Assembly: GCA_024234575.1 (NCBI GenBank)
Contig: JACKOB010000003.1
Span: 558,001-622,000, forward strand
Direction of reading: 5' to 3'
Length of the DNA: 64,000 bases
Source: Hahellaceae bacterium
GTDB taxonomy: Bacteria > Pseudomonadota > Gammaproteobacteria > Pseudomonadales > Oleiphilaceae
The notes under the pieces were generated by a model. That model worked only from the letters and a program-made list of their open reading frames with translations, ran no database searches and was not told the DNA's origin. The translations under genes were made by a program, and so were the position numbers. Shown piece after piece: positions 1 to 8,283 of this stretch (position 1 is its first letter; each line of letters begins with the position of its first letter).

Positions 1-249
1 AAAATCTTTGCCGGTGACCATCTGTCAAAAGCACAGCTAAGACAGGATATTATCCAAAACTCGGCTGAGCATAGAGAAACTCTCGACGCCTATACAAAGC
101 TGGAGCAATGGATACTGCATCTCCCCGAGAAGGAAAAGAAAAAGTACCACTTGCCATATGCAACCATGAAACTGGGAATGAAAGTTGAACAGGCGTGGTT
201 AGAGTGGAGTGAGGAGATGCTTAATGATATACCCCAGGAACGTGAATAG
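1..249 (+). CDS. PadR-family transcriptional regulator, C-terminal part only
   Basis: Frame 1 is open from the window edge to a TAG at 247-249, giving the last 82 residues of a protein whose start lies outside. The segment is helical and charged. It ends with a stretch of the form YATMKLGMK-EQAWLEWSEEML, which matches the C-terminal dimerisation helices (Vir_act_alpha_C) of PadR-type repressors, where an 'L-x-G-x-x-x-E-x-A-x-x-x-W' pattern recurs. The DNA-binding winged helix is not in the window, so the assignment rests on the C-terminus alone. It converges on the acyl-CoA dehydrogenase gene. The target is unknown. Confidence 0.6.
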   Translation, partial: KIFAGDHLSKAQLRQDIIQNSAEHRETLDAYTKLEQWILHLPEKEKKKYHLPYATMKLGMKVEQAWLEWSEEMLNDIPQERE

Positions 250-263
250 CAGCGTTCCTGGGG
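232..263. terminator. Hairpin between convergent genes
   Basis: Two perfect 11-base arms (CCCCAGGAACG at 232-242 and CGTTCCTGGGG at 253-263) flank a 10-base loop. The left arm runs over the last codons of the PadR-type gene and the loop contains its stop. The acyl-CoA dehydrogenase gene ends 21 bases further on from the other side, so the position suits a bidirectional terminator. There is no clear T-run on either side, so Rho-independent action is not assured. Confidence 0.5.
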
Positions 264-283
264 ATAGTGGCAGTTACTCAGTA

Positions 284-2056
284 TCAGGCGTTCATCTCAT
301 ACTGGTCTTTCATGGCGTAGGCGTAGTTTTCCCACATTCTTTGGTCGCGCTCTTTGTCGACGTTTGGTCGTTTGATCATGCGCTCGCAGATGGTTTGTTG
401 AACCAGTGTCGCACAGCCTTTTTGTCTTAATACCAGCGCAAACTTTGAGAAGTCGCGAATGATAAAGTCAAAAATTTGCTCGATCAGGTCATCTTCGATA
501 CCGGTGAGTTTGGCATTCTCAAGAATCAACTGTCCGTAGACAACCAGGGTAAACAGCTCGCCAAGGTGCAACAAGAAGTCGAAATCTTTGCTTTGCTCTT
601 CGCTGGGCTTACCGGCGACTAAAAGGATTTTTAGCAGGCGAATCTGTTTTTTGAAGATATTGACGTTGGGTAAGTCGTACTGGTTGTAGATTTTTCGGTA
701 ATCATGGAAGCGAGTTTTACCCAGACCTTTAGTTGGTCCTTGATCAAACAGGAAGTCGTCATTCTTGGCTTCGTCCATGCGGCCGATTTCTGGGAATTTA
801 CCAGGTTTGAAGAAGTAGTTACCCATAAACTTCAGAATAAGCGCCATGTTCACATGCACGGTTCCTTCCAGTTTTGGCAGGGCGCGAATGTCTTTTACCG
901 CCATTTCGAAGTACATGTTCTTTTCGAACCCTTTCGCGGCAATGACATCCCACAGCAGGTTCATTACTTCTTCGCCTTGTGTGGTCACTTTCATTTTTAC
1001 CATTGGTGTGAAGAGCAGGTAACGACGGTCTTCATGGCTGGCACAACGCATATAGTCGATTGCGCGTTGGCCGAAAAGCTTCATGGCGCTCAGGCGCGCA
1101 TAGGCTTCGGTAAACAGCTGCTTGATGTGCACGAAGTCTGTCACATAGTGGTCAAACAGACGGCGGTGCGATGCGTGGTTGATGGCTTCATAGAATGCGT
1201 GTGAGCAAATGCCAATAGACGCCCAGCCCAGGTTAAACTTACCAACGTTGACCGTATTAAGTGCCATATCCCATGCATCTCGGCCTTTGGCGAGAATGTC
1301 TTCTTCCTTAATGGGGTAATTGTTTAAGCGATACTCGGCAACATAGTTTTGCGAGTTAACAACATTTTGTACCAGCTCGTAATTTGGATGTTGTGATTCG
1401 ACGACGAAGAATACGTACTCGTCAGTATCGGTGAGTTTGCCGAATGTAGATACCAGTGCCGCCTTATTACCGTTACCGATATAGTATTTACTGCCGTTGG
1501 CCAAATAAGTGCCGTCTTCCTGGCGGGTTACATGCATGTCGCTGGAGTAGATGTCGGCGCCATGTTCTTTTTCTGACAGGCCAAATGCGAAGATACCGCC
1601 TTCTTTTAAAAGTTTCGCTGCACGCTTTTTAACGACTTCGTTTTCACTGATCCAGATAGGGCCAAGGCCCAGAATGGTTACCTGCCAGGTGTACCAGTGC
1701 GCGAGTCCGTAAAATCCGAATATTTCGTTAAGCGCACAGTTACGCAGCGTGTCCCAACGATACTCTTTAGTGCCGTAGCCTTGTGGCGTTAAAAATGTTG
1801 CGAAGAGCTTTTCCTTTTTTTCAAACTCAAGGAAGTCTGCATACCAGGTGCGCTCGTGATCGTCTTCTTTCAGCCTGGCTTTACCGCGACTCTCAAAGAA
1901 GTTGATGGTCTTTTTTACCAACTCTTGTGAGTGTTTATCGAGGTGATCATAAGAGGCCGTTTTCGGGTTTAGAATCACCGAAGTTTGCGTCGTTGCGGGT
2001 TGTGATGTCCGCGCTTTCTTAAATAAAAAATTGTTAGGTAAGTCCAGTAATTTCAT
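284..2056 (-). CDS. Acyl-CoA dehydrogenase family protein (long form)
   Basis: A 590-residue FAD-dependent acyl-CoA dehydrogenase, expected to form the alpha,beta double bond of an acyl-CoA thioester and pass electrons to ETF. A GLSEKEHGADI segment near residue 160 corresponds to the 'LTEPxxGSD' flavin/substrate loop. An LEGTVHVN segment places a glutamate (Glu397) where the family's catalytic base sits. At 590 residues it is longer than the roughly 380-residue classical enzymes and has an extra C-terminal helical part, as in long ACADs. The start ATG follows a plausible ribosome site (AAGGAG about 6 bases upstream). It lies downstream of, and co-directional with, a TetR gene, and an operator-like palindrome sits in the gap, so repression by that TetR protein is likely. 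Substrate chain length cannot be read from the sequence. Confidence 0.85.
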   Translation of the reverse strand: MKLLDLPNNFLFKKARTSQPATTQTSVILNPKTASYDHLDKHSQELVKKTINFFESRGKARLKEDDHERTWYADFLEFEKKEKLFATFLTPQGYGTKEYRWDTLRNCALNEIFGFYGLAHWYTWQVTILGLGPIWISENEVVKKRAAKLLKEGGIFAFGLSEKEHGADIYSSDMHVTRQEDGTYLANGSKYYIGNGNKAALVSTFGKLTDTDEYVFFVVESQHPNYELVQNVVNSQNYVAEYRLNNYPIKEEDILAKGRDAWDMALNTVNVGKFNLGWASIGICSHAFYEAINHASHRRLFDHYVTDFVHIKQLFTEAYARLSAMKLFGQRAIDYMRCASHEDRRYLLFTPMVKMKVTTQGEEVMNLLWDVIAAKGFEKNMYFEMAVKDIRALPKLEGTVHVNMALILKFMGNYFFKPGKFPEIGRMDEAKNDDFLFDQGPTKGLGKTRFHDYRKIYNQYDLPNVNIFKKQIRLLKILLVAGKPSEEQSKDFDFLLHLGELFTLVVYGQLILENAKLTGIEDDLIEQIFDFIIRDFSKFALVLRQKGCATLVQQTICERMIKRPNVDKERDQRMWENYAYAMKDQYEMNA

Positions 2057-2181
2057 CTTGATTACTCCTTGGTATTGTCTTCACTCAGTTATTTTTATTG
2101 CTTAATCTCTCATCTGCCAGACACACGAAAAATTTGTGTTGGGGCGTATCTATTTCAATTCATGACGCATTCGCCATGAAG

Positions 2182-2197
2182 GTTAACGGGTGTAAAC
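2182..2197. promoter_or_regulatory. Operator-like palindrome in front of the acyl-CoA dehydrogenase
   Basis: GTTAACGGGTGTAAAC is an imperfect second copy of the palindrome found just upstream of the neighbouring TetR gene; the first ten bases are identical. It lies between the TetR stop and the acyl-CoA dehydrogenase start, where it could bind the TetR protein and control the dehydrogenase. Binding is inferred from sequence similarity only. Confidence 0.45.
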
Positions 2198-2214
2198 TTG
2201 CCGGCCAAAAAATT

Positions 2215-2793
2215 TTACGCCAACAGGCCTTTCAGGATGCGCTGGTAGGCCCGGTCGTATTTTTTCTTCATGTCGGCGCTATCGCCTTCGAACTTTTTCG
2301 AGACATAAAGCCCAAAGAATCCATTGCAAACGGATAACAACAGCATGGCGATTTCTTCAGGATCATCATCGCTGAAGGCACCGCTGTCGATGCATTCGCG
2401 TACTCGTTCTATCATAAATTCATAAGACGATCGTGCCTCGCGCTTCAGAATTTTATCAACGTTGATTTCGTCCGTTGCTTCCATCGTTAAAAACAGCAGC
2501 TCATAGTAGCGTGCCTGTTCGGTGGCAAAGCGAAAAAACGCCTCAGCTGCCAAATGCAGCCTTTCCAAGGGAGTTTCCCCTTTTAATGCCGGGTATAAAT
2601 ACGAGCCAAAAGCTCGAAACCCGTCAATTAGTACTTGCTGATGCAGCGTCTCTTTACTATCAAAATGCCGATAAATTGCGGTGGGAGTAATGCCTGCTTT
2701 GCTGGCTACTTTACGCATGCTCATGCCTTTGGTGCCTTGGTCGAGATAAATATCACAGGCGGCCATGAGAATTTTGTCTTTGGTGTCCAGCAT
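2215..2793 (-). CDS. TetR/AcrR-family transcriptional regulator
   Basis: A 192-residue TetR-type repressor. The N-terminal helix-turn-helix is typical: 'KDKILMAACDIYLDQGTKG' followed by 'MRKVASKAGITPTAIYRHF' (residues about 5-45). The rest is the all-helical ligand and dimerisation domain. It is the first of two co-directional genes with the acyl-CoA dehydrogenase, and the pairing suggests an acyl-CoA or fatty acid ligand, as for other TetR proteins next to acyl-CoA dehydrogenases. A perfect palindrome abuts its own start codon and a related copy precedes the dehydrogenase, which points to autoregulation and control of the neighbour. The ligand is not deducible. Confidence 0.85.
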   Translation of the reverse strand: MLDTKDKILMAACDIYLDQGTKGMSMRKVASKAGITPTAIYRHFDSKETLHQQVLIDGFRAFGSYLYPALKGETPLERLHLAAEAFFRFATEQARYYELLFLTMEATDEINVDKILKREARSSYEFMIERVRECIDSGAFSDDDPEEIAMLLLSVCNGFFGLYVSKKFEGDSADMKKKYDRAYQRILKGLLA

Positions 2794-2809
2794 GTTAACG
2801 GGCGTTAAC
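2794..2809. promoter_or_regulatory. Operator-like perfect palindrome upstream of the TetR gene
   Basis: GTTAACGGGCGTTAAC has perfect 7-base arms around a GG spacer and touches the TetR start codon (ATG on the minus strand at 2791-2793). A related half-site (GGCGTTAAT) lies about 20 bases further upstream. Position, symmetry and recurrence at 2182 fit a TetR-family autoregulatory operator. Confidence 0.55.
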
Positions 2810-2994
2810 CTCTTGGTTGCAACTAGGCGTTAATTTCATAGAAGGCACAGGACGCGGCTGCCAGTGCCTTGGTTAATAGCTTTACTCTAGACGCATTTTT
2901 TAACCGATGAGTTGTGTCAGGTCAAGTAGTGTTCACTATTTAAAATTTGTATATTAAGTTGGTCAAAGGTAGGGCACTACGCCAATATCAGGGC

Positions 2995-3084
2995 TTGTAT
3001 GGCTCTTTGGAACACTTTGTAAACCCATTCCTGGGCACTCGACTGCCGCGTTCCTGCGGCAGACGGTTCCAAAGAGCCATACAA
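2995..3084. repeat. 90-bp palindromic repeat, copy 1
   Basis: Perfect 19-base outer arms (2995-3013 and 3066-3084) enclose a conserved loop. The loop contains TGTAAACCCATTCCTGGGC and a second hairpin, CTGCCGC-gttcct-GCGGCAG (3043-3062). It lies in the otherwise empty 382-bp gap (2794-3175) between the histidine kinase gene's 3' end and the TetR promoter. A second copy occurs in inverted orientation at 26002-26091. The architecture resembles a REP/MITE-type non-autonomous element. No associated transposase is in the window. Confidence 0.75.
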
Positions 3085-3175
3085 CCCCTTCTCCACCAGA
3101 AAATGCTGCCAACTAAAAAATGATTTGTGGGAGAGAAGATGTGCCGCTTAAACATATAGCATGGGGGTAGGCCCT

Positions 3176-5050
3176 TTAGCTTGCCTGCGCCTGCTCTGAC
3201 GGTGTCGGGGTTGTCTTGTTGTTGCTAAGCTGCTCTTCGATTGCCTGGCGTACCGAGCGAAAATCGACAGGCTTGCAAAGAAAGCCATTCATGCCCACTT
3301 CGAAGCAGCGATTGCGATCTTCTTCTCGGGCGTTCGCTGTAACGGCCACAATTGGAATAAGATTTTTAGGGGCGCTGAGATGACGTATCGCTTCGGTTGC
3401 TTCAAATCCGTCCATAACAGGCATTTGACAATCCATGAGAATTAAATCGATTTGGTGCGATTGCACTTGCTGAACGCCTTCCTGGCCGTTGTTTGCCAGT
3501 AGTGCAGTGCAGTTCATTTGCTTAACCAACTTACTCAGCACAAGTTGGTTAACTTTATTGTCTTCAACGATAAGTATGTTGGGGTGATGCTCAAACTTCG
3601 GCTGGTTCTCTTCCGCTGCGGAGTCGGGGCCGGGTTGCGGTGATTCTTTTACATGCTCCTGTGTCTGTTGTTTAGACTCGGCGGGTGCAAGGTTTTCAAG
3701 AAAGCGCGAGGGAATACTAAACTCGGCAATAGTACCCGAGCTGTCTGCCTTGTTTTTAAGAGACAACCTTCCACCCAGACTATTAACGATAACGTTAGAC
3801 ATCGCCAGGCCAATTCCCATGCCTTGATGGGATCTCTTGAAGCCGCCTTCCGCTTGCGAGAATGGTTTAAATATCTGCGCTAAAAACTCGTCGCTAATCC
3901 CCGGCCCATTGTCTTCAAAGCGTACCGTTAATAAGCCACTGTCATTGCTTTGTGTTGGCAGAACATGATGAATAGTAAAATTTACAACCCCTTGCTCTGT
4001 ATATTTAATCGCATTTTCTAAAAGGTTTCGACAAACATTTATCAGTTTACCTTTGTCATTAACAATGGTTTTGTTTTCCAGGTCGCTGTGGAAATTAAAC
4101 GTCAGGCTTTTCTCTTTGCATCGGTTGGCCGCAATTTTAACAAGATCTCCCGTCCACTCGTCCTGGGTAAATGAAGTGACGCTAAGGCGTGGCTCGCCGG
4201 ACATCATTTCGGTAAAGGCAAGGATATCATCTACCGTTTTAATCATCGCCGTCGATGACTTGTTGGCAATATCGACCAACTCTCGCTGTGCTTCTTCCAT
4301 AGACGTGCGCTTCAACAACGACAGTGCGCCAATGATGCCATTCATTGGGGTACGCAATTCATGGCTGATGGTGGTCAGAAATACTTCTTTAAGTTTGTCT
4401 GCTTTTTCAATGGCCAGTATAACTTTATTGCTGATCATCCAGGTTAGAATGACCAGTCCGATAACGAACGCTAATCCGGCAAGGGCCGCTGCCAGATTGG
4501 TCGAGTTAATATCTTTGTTGATCTGTTCAAGGTTTTTCGCGTAGTCGACCTGTTTGTCTGCCAATAGGTGATTGATGGCACCGTTTAGCATGGCGAAAGC
4601 TTCATTTGTATTAGCGGCACTATCGCTAAAGGCTTTTAGGTCATCGGGGTTTTCTACCAGATTTTGTGCCAGTTCGCTGGCCAGTTTTTTGTAGGTGGCA
4701 AAGTGCACCCGTATTTCTTTAAGGGTGAAGTCTTTCTCACCCATAAGTTTTTCAATGCCGGTAAGGCGGTTATCGAAGGCTGGTGCAAGCTCCAGGGCGT
4801 CTTCGATTAAAAAATGGTTTTCCAGAATGATGGCGTTTGTCAGTGCTTCGCGCAGCTGATCGACATCATCTTTTAACAGAATAAGGTTCTCAATTAACGG
4901 AAACTTTAAACGCTGCAGGTCTTGAATGCGTTGCTCGTTTGTTTTGGCAACCAGAAAATTGGCGGTGAGATACACCAGAAATACCACACTGCCAAGCAGG
5001 GCAATGGTCATAATGTATATTCTGATTTTGTTATTATGGTTAAGTTTCAC
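3176..5050 (-). CDS. Membrane hybrid sensor histidine kinase/response regulator
   Basis: A 624-residue inner-membrane hybrid kinase. Two transmembrane helices (about 10-32 and 187-207) bracket a roughly 150-residue helical periplasmic sensor region with no recognised fold. Then come HisKA with 'TISHELRTPMNGIIGAL' (phospho-His230), HATPase_c with N-box 'NLLENAIKYT', 'FEDNGPGIS' and 'GMGIGLAMSN', and a C-terminal receiver ('ILIVEDNKVNQ', phospho-Asp in 'LMDCQMPVMDG', Lys in 'FLCKPV'). There is no HAMP domain between TM2 and HisKA that I can recognise. No output regulator or Hpt protein is adjacent, so the phosphorelay partner is elsewhere. It is transcribed divergently from yceH across a 291-bp gap. 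The signal sensed is unknown. Confidence 0.88.
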   Translation of the reverse strand: MKLNHNNKIRIYIMTIALLGSVVFLVYLTANFLVAKTNEQRIQDLQRLKFPLIENLILLKDDVDQLREALTNAIILENHFLIEDALELAPAFDNRLTGIEKLMGEKDFTLKEIRVHFATYKKLASELAQNLVENPDDLKAFSDSAANTNEAFAMLNGAINHLLADKQVDYAKNLEQINKDINSTNLAAALAGLAFVIGLVILTWMISNKVILAIEKADKLKEVFLTTISHELRTPMNGIIGALSLLKRTSMEEAQRELVDIANKSSTAMIKTVDDILAFTEMMSGEPRLSVTSFTQDEWTGDLVKIAANRCKEKSLTFNFHSDLENKTIVNDKGKLINVCRNLLENAIKYTEQGVVNFTIHHVLPTQSNDSGLLTVRFEDNGPGISDEFLAQIFKPFSQAEGGFKRSHQGMGIGLAMSNVIVNSLGGRLSLKNKADSSGTIAEFSIPSRFLENLAPAESKQQTQEHVKESPQPGPDSAAEENQPKFEHHPNILIVEDNKVNQLVLSKLVKQMNCTALLANNGQEGVQQVQSHQIDLILMDCQMPVMDGFEATEAIRHLSAPKNLIPIVAVTANAREEDRNRCFEVGMNGFLCKPVDFRSVRQAIEEQLSNNKTTPTPSEQAQAS

Positions 5051-5341
5051 AGGCTTGCTCTTGACGAAAATGGTGCTACCGCGACCGCATACCTCACAAC
5101 CAACGGCCGTCTATAAATTGTAGTGACCCTTTTGATCTACTCCAGAGATGTTCACACTACAGTTTAGCAGCGAAAGTGTGTAACGGTTAATTTAGGCCTC
5201 AATCAAAATTGGTTACTACAGCTGTCTGTTGGTAAATGCTTCGGTTTTAAAAGTATTTGATCGCTAGTTGGTAAAATAGAAGCCAGGCAAAGGCGAAAGT
5301 CCGCTATATTAGAGGCAAACTTAACCGTTAAAGGATCGACC

Positions 5342-6016
5342 ATGAGTGACATAGTTAACGACGCATCTGCCGTTAGTGCAGAAAGCAATGAAGAAAAACC
5401 AGAGGCAATGTTAACGGCAATTGAGGCACGAATTCTGGGAGCGTTGATGGAAAAGCAGCTAACTACCCCTGATGCCTATCCATTAACCCTTAATAGCCTG
5501 GTGCTTGCCTGCAACCAGAAAACCAGTCGTGAGCCAGTCACAAACCTGACCGAAGGCGAAGTGAAGCGGTGTCTCTATCAGCTTCAGGATCGCAAACTGG
5601 TGGTATTTGATTATGGATCGCGGGCAGAAAAATTTAGTCAGCATTTAACCAAAACGCTACACTTCGACAAAGCCGAACATTCTTTATTTTGCATAATGCT
5701 GTTGCGTGGCCCGCAGACCATGAGCGAGCTGCTGACGCGGACGCGCCGGATGTATGACTTTAGCGGGCTGAACGAAGTGTCTGACTTGCTTGAAAAACTG
5801 CTGAACAGAATCACCCCGTTGATCGTGAAGCTACCACACCTACCGGGGCAAAGAGAAGATCGTTATATGCACCTGCTTTGTGGCAAGCCGGATCTTGCCA
5901 CTGTGGTCAAAAGCACCGCTGTGGCCTCGTCGTCAGACCTTACCGCGCGAGTGGAGGAGCTGGAGAGGCAGGTTGCATGGCTGATGGAGCAACTGGGTGA
6001 GACCGACAGCCATTAG
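5342..6016 (+). CDS. yceH: YceH-family (DUF480) protein
   Basis: This 224-residue protein has the hallmark YceH N-terminus: 'LTAIEARILGALMEKQLTT' followed by 'PDAYPLTLNSLVLACNQK' and 'SREPV'. Two winged-helix-like domains are expected. The C-terminus ends with a short coiled segment ('LTARVEELERQVAWLMEQL'). The length agrees with the family (E. coli YceH about 215 residues). The start is supported by AAAGGA 6 bases upstream of the ATG. The biochemical role of YceH proteins is not established; the fold suggests nucleic-acid or protein binding. It is probably monocistronic. Confidence 0.9.
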   Translation: MSDIVNDASAVSAESNEEKPEAMLTAIEARILGALMEKQLTTPDAYPLTLNSLVLACNQKTSREPVTNLTEGEVKRCLYQLQDRKLVVFDYGSRAEKFSQHLTKTLHFDKAEHSLFCIMLLRGPQTMSELLTRTRRMYDFSGLNEVSDLLEKLLNRITPLIVKLPHLPGQREDRYMHLLCGKPDLATVVKSTAVASSSDLTARVEELERQVAWLMEQLGETDSH

Positions 6017-6214
6017 CACCTTATACACATCTAAGGTTGTCATGCTCGCCTAAGGTAATGAAACAAGTAACCTGACTTGTCGGGATTAATGATATTCGCC
6101 ATAGACTGGCAACCCCGGCCTTGGGTAGAATGCCCGCAACCCTTGAACATCTTCATGTTTTGGCAATTGGCCGACATGATTCAGTAATTATCATTTATAG
6201 CGAAGGAGTTTGTA

Positions 6215-6337
6215 ATGAAAAAAGCACTACCTGGAAAGCATGGCGACAGTATCAGTTACCCAATGCTGTATACAATTATGGGTGGCATGGGCGTTGGCGT
6301 TGTTGTGGGTATCATATGGATTGGTTTCTTATTTTAA
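6215..6337 (+). CDS. Small 40-residue single-span membrane protein
   Basis: A short frame starts at an ATG with a strong ribosome site (GAAGGAG about 6 bases upstream) and encodes MKKALPGKHGDSISYP followed by one glycine-rich hydrophobic helix containing 'GGMGVGVVVGIIWIGFLF'. It ends at TAA right after the helix. The strong Shine-Dalgarno, positive N-terminus and clean transmembrane helix support a real small membrane protein. The spaced glycines could pack helices against one another. An imperfect hairpin (AACCGGGTGGC / GCCACTCGGGTT, about 6357-6387) follows and may terminate it. The function is unknown and I recognise no family. Confidence 0.55.
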   Translation: MKKALPGKHGDSISYPMLYTIMGGMGVGVVVGIIWIGFLF

Positions 6338-6426
6338 GCTCACATTGACTGATTTGAACCGGGTGGCTGTGAGTGGCCACTCGGGTTCAGTGTTTCTAAG
6401 TTCTGTACCCGTGCTCCCGACGGTCG

Positions 6427-7170
6427 CTATTTCCGCACAGACTCCTGACGACGAAGTTTCAGTGCTGCCGCTGGCAAGCAGTTGAGTAGTCGAATAAGCC
6501 AATGCATGCGCCGTGGAAAAACCAGCATGTTCTTGTGCTGGTCGATGGCTCGCAGGATTCGCATGGCCGCATCCTGCTCGCTCAGGATAAATGGCTTGCG
6601 GCTGACATCCTGCTCATTAAGTTCCCTTAGTTTGGCCGTATTAACATAGCCCGGAACCAGCGTGGTGACATGGATACCAAAAGGTCGCAAGGCAATCCGG
6701 TATGTCTCGCACAATTGCAGAACCGCTTTTTTAGTCGCGCTATATAATGAAGCCCCGGGGTAGTCTCGCAGTAATCCCGCGACTGAGGCAATGGCTGCAA
6801 GGTGCCCGAAGCCCTGCCGGAGCATATGCTCACTGGCCAGAGTCAACGCTAGATCCAGGCCGAGTACATTGGTTTGCAGCATGCGACAGGTTGTGGCGCC
6901 ATCCAGGGGGTGAAAGCGATCACGAAAATAAAACCCGGCAGCAATCAGGACCAAATCCAGTGACTGTTCCGCCTGACTTGCAAAGAGCGCTTCCAGTTGA
7001 TCGCGTTGGCAAATGTCACAAGCGATGCTGCTCAGGCGGGGCGGGTATGGCTGCGGAATCTTACCAGGCTCCCGCCCGCTCACGATCACTTGATGCCCTT
7101 GTTCCAGGTACTGTTGCGCCACCGCCCAGCCAATGCCGCTGGTACCGCCAATAATCAGAATACGTTTCAC
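6427..7170 (-). CDS. Short-chain dehydrogenase/reductase (SDR)
   Basis: A classical SDR of 247 residues when started at the GTG at 7168-7170, which overlaps the TGA of the upstream patatin-like gene by four bases (GTGA). The frame is open further upstream, but the Rossmann strand starts right after this GTG. Motifs are the cofactor loop 'GGTSGIG', 'AAGFY' in place of the NNAG strand, the catalytic Ser in 'IASVAG', and Tyr/Lys in 'YSATKKA' (YxxxK). A 'VPGYVNT' segment matches the usual PG motif. A C-terminal hydrophobic stretch ('MHWLIRLLNCLPAAALKL') may associate with the membrane. Translational coupling to the patatin-like protein, next to a ynbABCD-type set, suggests a lipid-linked substrate. 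The substrate itself is unknown. Confidence 0.85.
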   Translation of the reverse strand: MKRILIIGGTSGIGWAVAQQYLEQGHQVIVSGREPGKIPQPYPPRLSSIACDICQRDQLEALFASQAEQSLDLVLIAAGFYFRDRFHPLDGATTCRMLQTNVLGLDLALTLASEHMLRQGFGHLAAIASVAGLLRDYPGASLYSATKKAVLQLCETYRIALRPFGIHVTTLVPGYVNTAKLRELNEQDVSRKPFILSEQDAAMRILRAIDQHKNMLVFPRRMHWLIRLLNCLPAAALKLRRQESVRK

Positions 7171-8225
7171 TGTGCTGCCATTCCTCGCTGATAGCCATAT
7201 TGCCATTGCTGGTGCATTCGCTGTCGATGCTCGGCATGGCTGGTTGCACCGCGCAAGCGAAGCTGGTTGTGCCACCACTCCAGGCGTTTTTGTAGTAATG
7301 GTTCGGGTAACATTTGTCGCATATCCCTGGTGTCAATCCATGTATCGGCCGACTGTCGCATGACATCCATCAAACGTCGATTGGGCTCGACACCGAAGAC
7401 ACTGATTAGCGCGGGGCTGGCCAGCCAGCGATCAAAACGGGGCTTGCGCTCGGCAATGACTTCCGAGGCTAATGCCTGCCCAATCTCCAGTGGCAATAAG
7501 TCAATGGCGCCACCGATATAATAGTTACCGGCAAATTCCGCAGGCTGGAAGTAATACATGTCGCTGATCGCGATGCGCACCGCTACTTCCAGGGGCAGAT
7601 CACTGCGACAGTGTATATCAGGTAGCACGGTGCTGTGTGGCTCGTACTGACTCAACGGTGCCGCTACCCTTTTAATAGCAGGGCTTAGTGCGTCAGGCCC
7701 CATGACGATTTGTCGAAATAATGCTTGGTTGTGCCGTGCTTGACCGGCTTGCTCCGGCTGAAACAACAGTTCTGCACCGATCAAGGCAATCGCGGGCTGT
7801 CCTTCATAAAATGACCGCACGGGGACTGGAATTTTAGGGGGTAGTTCGAACAGGTACTGTGTAAACAAGTCCGGCACCTTTTTGCAATGTTGCGGGCTCA
7901 GCCGCCGCTTTGCCAGTTCTCTGAACAGTGATGTGAGCCTTGAACCAGGACCTGCCGGCAGGTTTCGCCAATATTGGTACATCGGTTCGGCACACAGGTA
8001 TTCCAGTCGGCTGTCATTGTCGGGAAGCGCTTGAATCAGGGCAGCAGCCAGCGCGCCGCCACAACTGGCTAACAACAGGTCGGGGGGTTGTCCGCGTGCC
8101 TGCATTGCGGCATAAATACCCAGATAATAGCCAAACCGAAACCCGCCGCCTGCCATTATCAGGCAACGTCGATAAGTGGGAGAGTGGTCAGCAGCAGTTT
8201 GCGCCATGTTGAATGATGTTTGCAT
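7167..8225 (-). CDS. Patatin-like protein with substituted catalytic dyad
   Basis: The protein has a patatin fold signature: an oxyanion-type 'MAGGGFRFGYYLG' followed by 'PDLLLASCGGALAAAL', aligning with the nucleophile elbow 'GxSxGAxxA'. Here the elbow reads A-S-C-G-G, so Cys stands where the catalytic Ser is expected. The second motif, normally D-G-G, reads 'YYIGGAIDLLP', so the dyad Asp is replaced by Ile. The protein is therefore probably not an ordinary serine lipase; a binding role or altered chemistry is possible. The start is uncertain: ATGs exist at 8303, 8225 and 8207, none with a clear ribosome site. The earliest would overlap the divergent ynbD-like gene, so 8225 was chosen. It is coupled to the downstream SDR by a 4-base overlap. 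Confidence 0.75.
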   Translation of the reverse strand: MQTSFNMAQTAADHSPTYRRCLIMAGGGFRFGYYLGIYAAMQARGQPPDLLLASCGGALAAALIQALPDNDSRLEYLCAEPMYQYWRNLPAGPGSRLTSLFRELAKRRLSPQHCKKVPDLFTQYLFELPPKIPVPVRSFYEGQPAIALIGAELLFQPEQAGQARHNQALFRQIVMGPDALSPAIKRVAAPLSQYEPHSTVLPDIHCRSDLPLEVAVRIAISDMYYFQPAEFAGNYYIGGAIDLLPLEIGQALASEVIAERKPRFDRWLASPALISVFGVEPNRRLMDVMRQSADTWIDTRDMRQMLPEPLLQKRLEWWHNQLRLRGATSHAEHRQRMHQQWQYGYQRGMAAQ

Positions 8226-8283
8226 GGTGCTATGATGAACTAAAGCCTCAGGCAATCGCAAACAGAATTTACAAGCAGTCCCT

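Noticed and set aside
2995..3084. Rho-independent terminator for the histidine kinase neighbourhood
   Set aside because: The hairpin is far longer than needed, has no T-run, lies upstream rather than downstream of the TetR gene, and recurs at 26002 as a repeat element.
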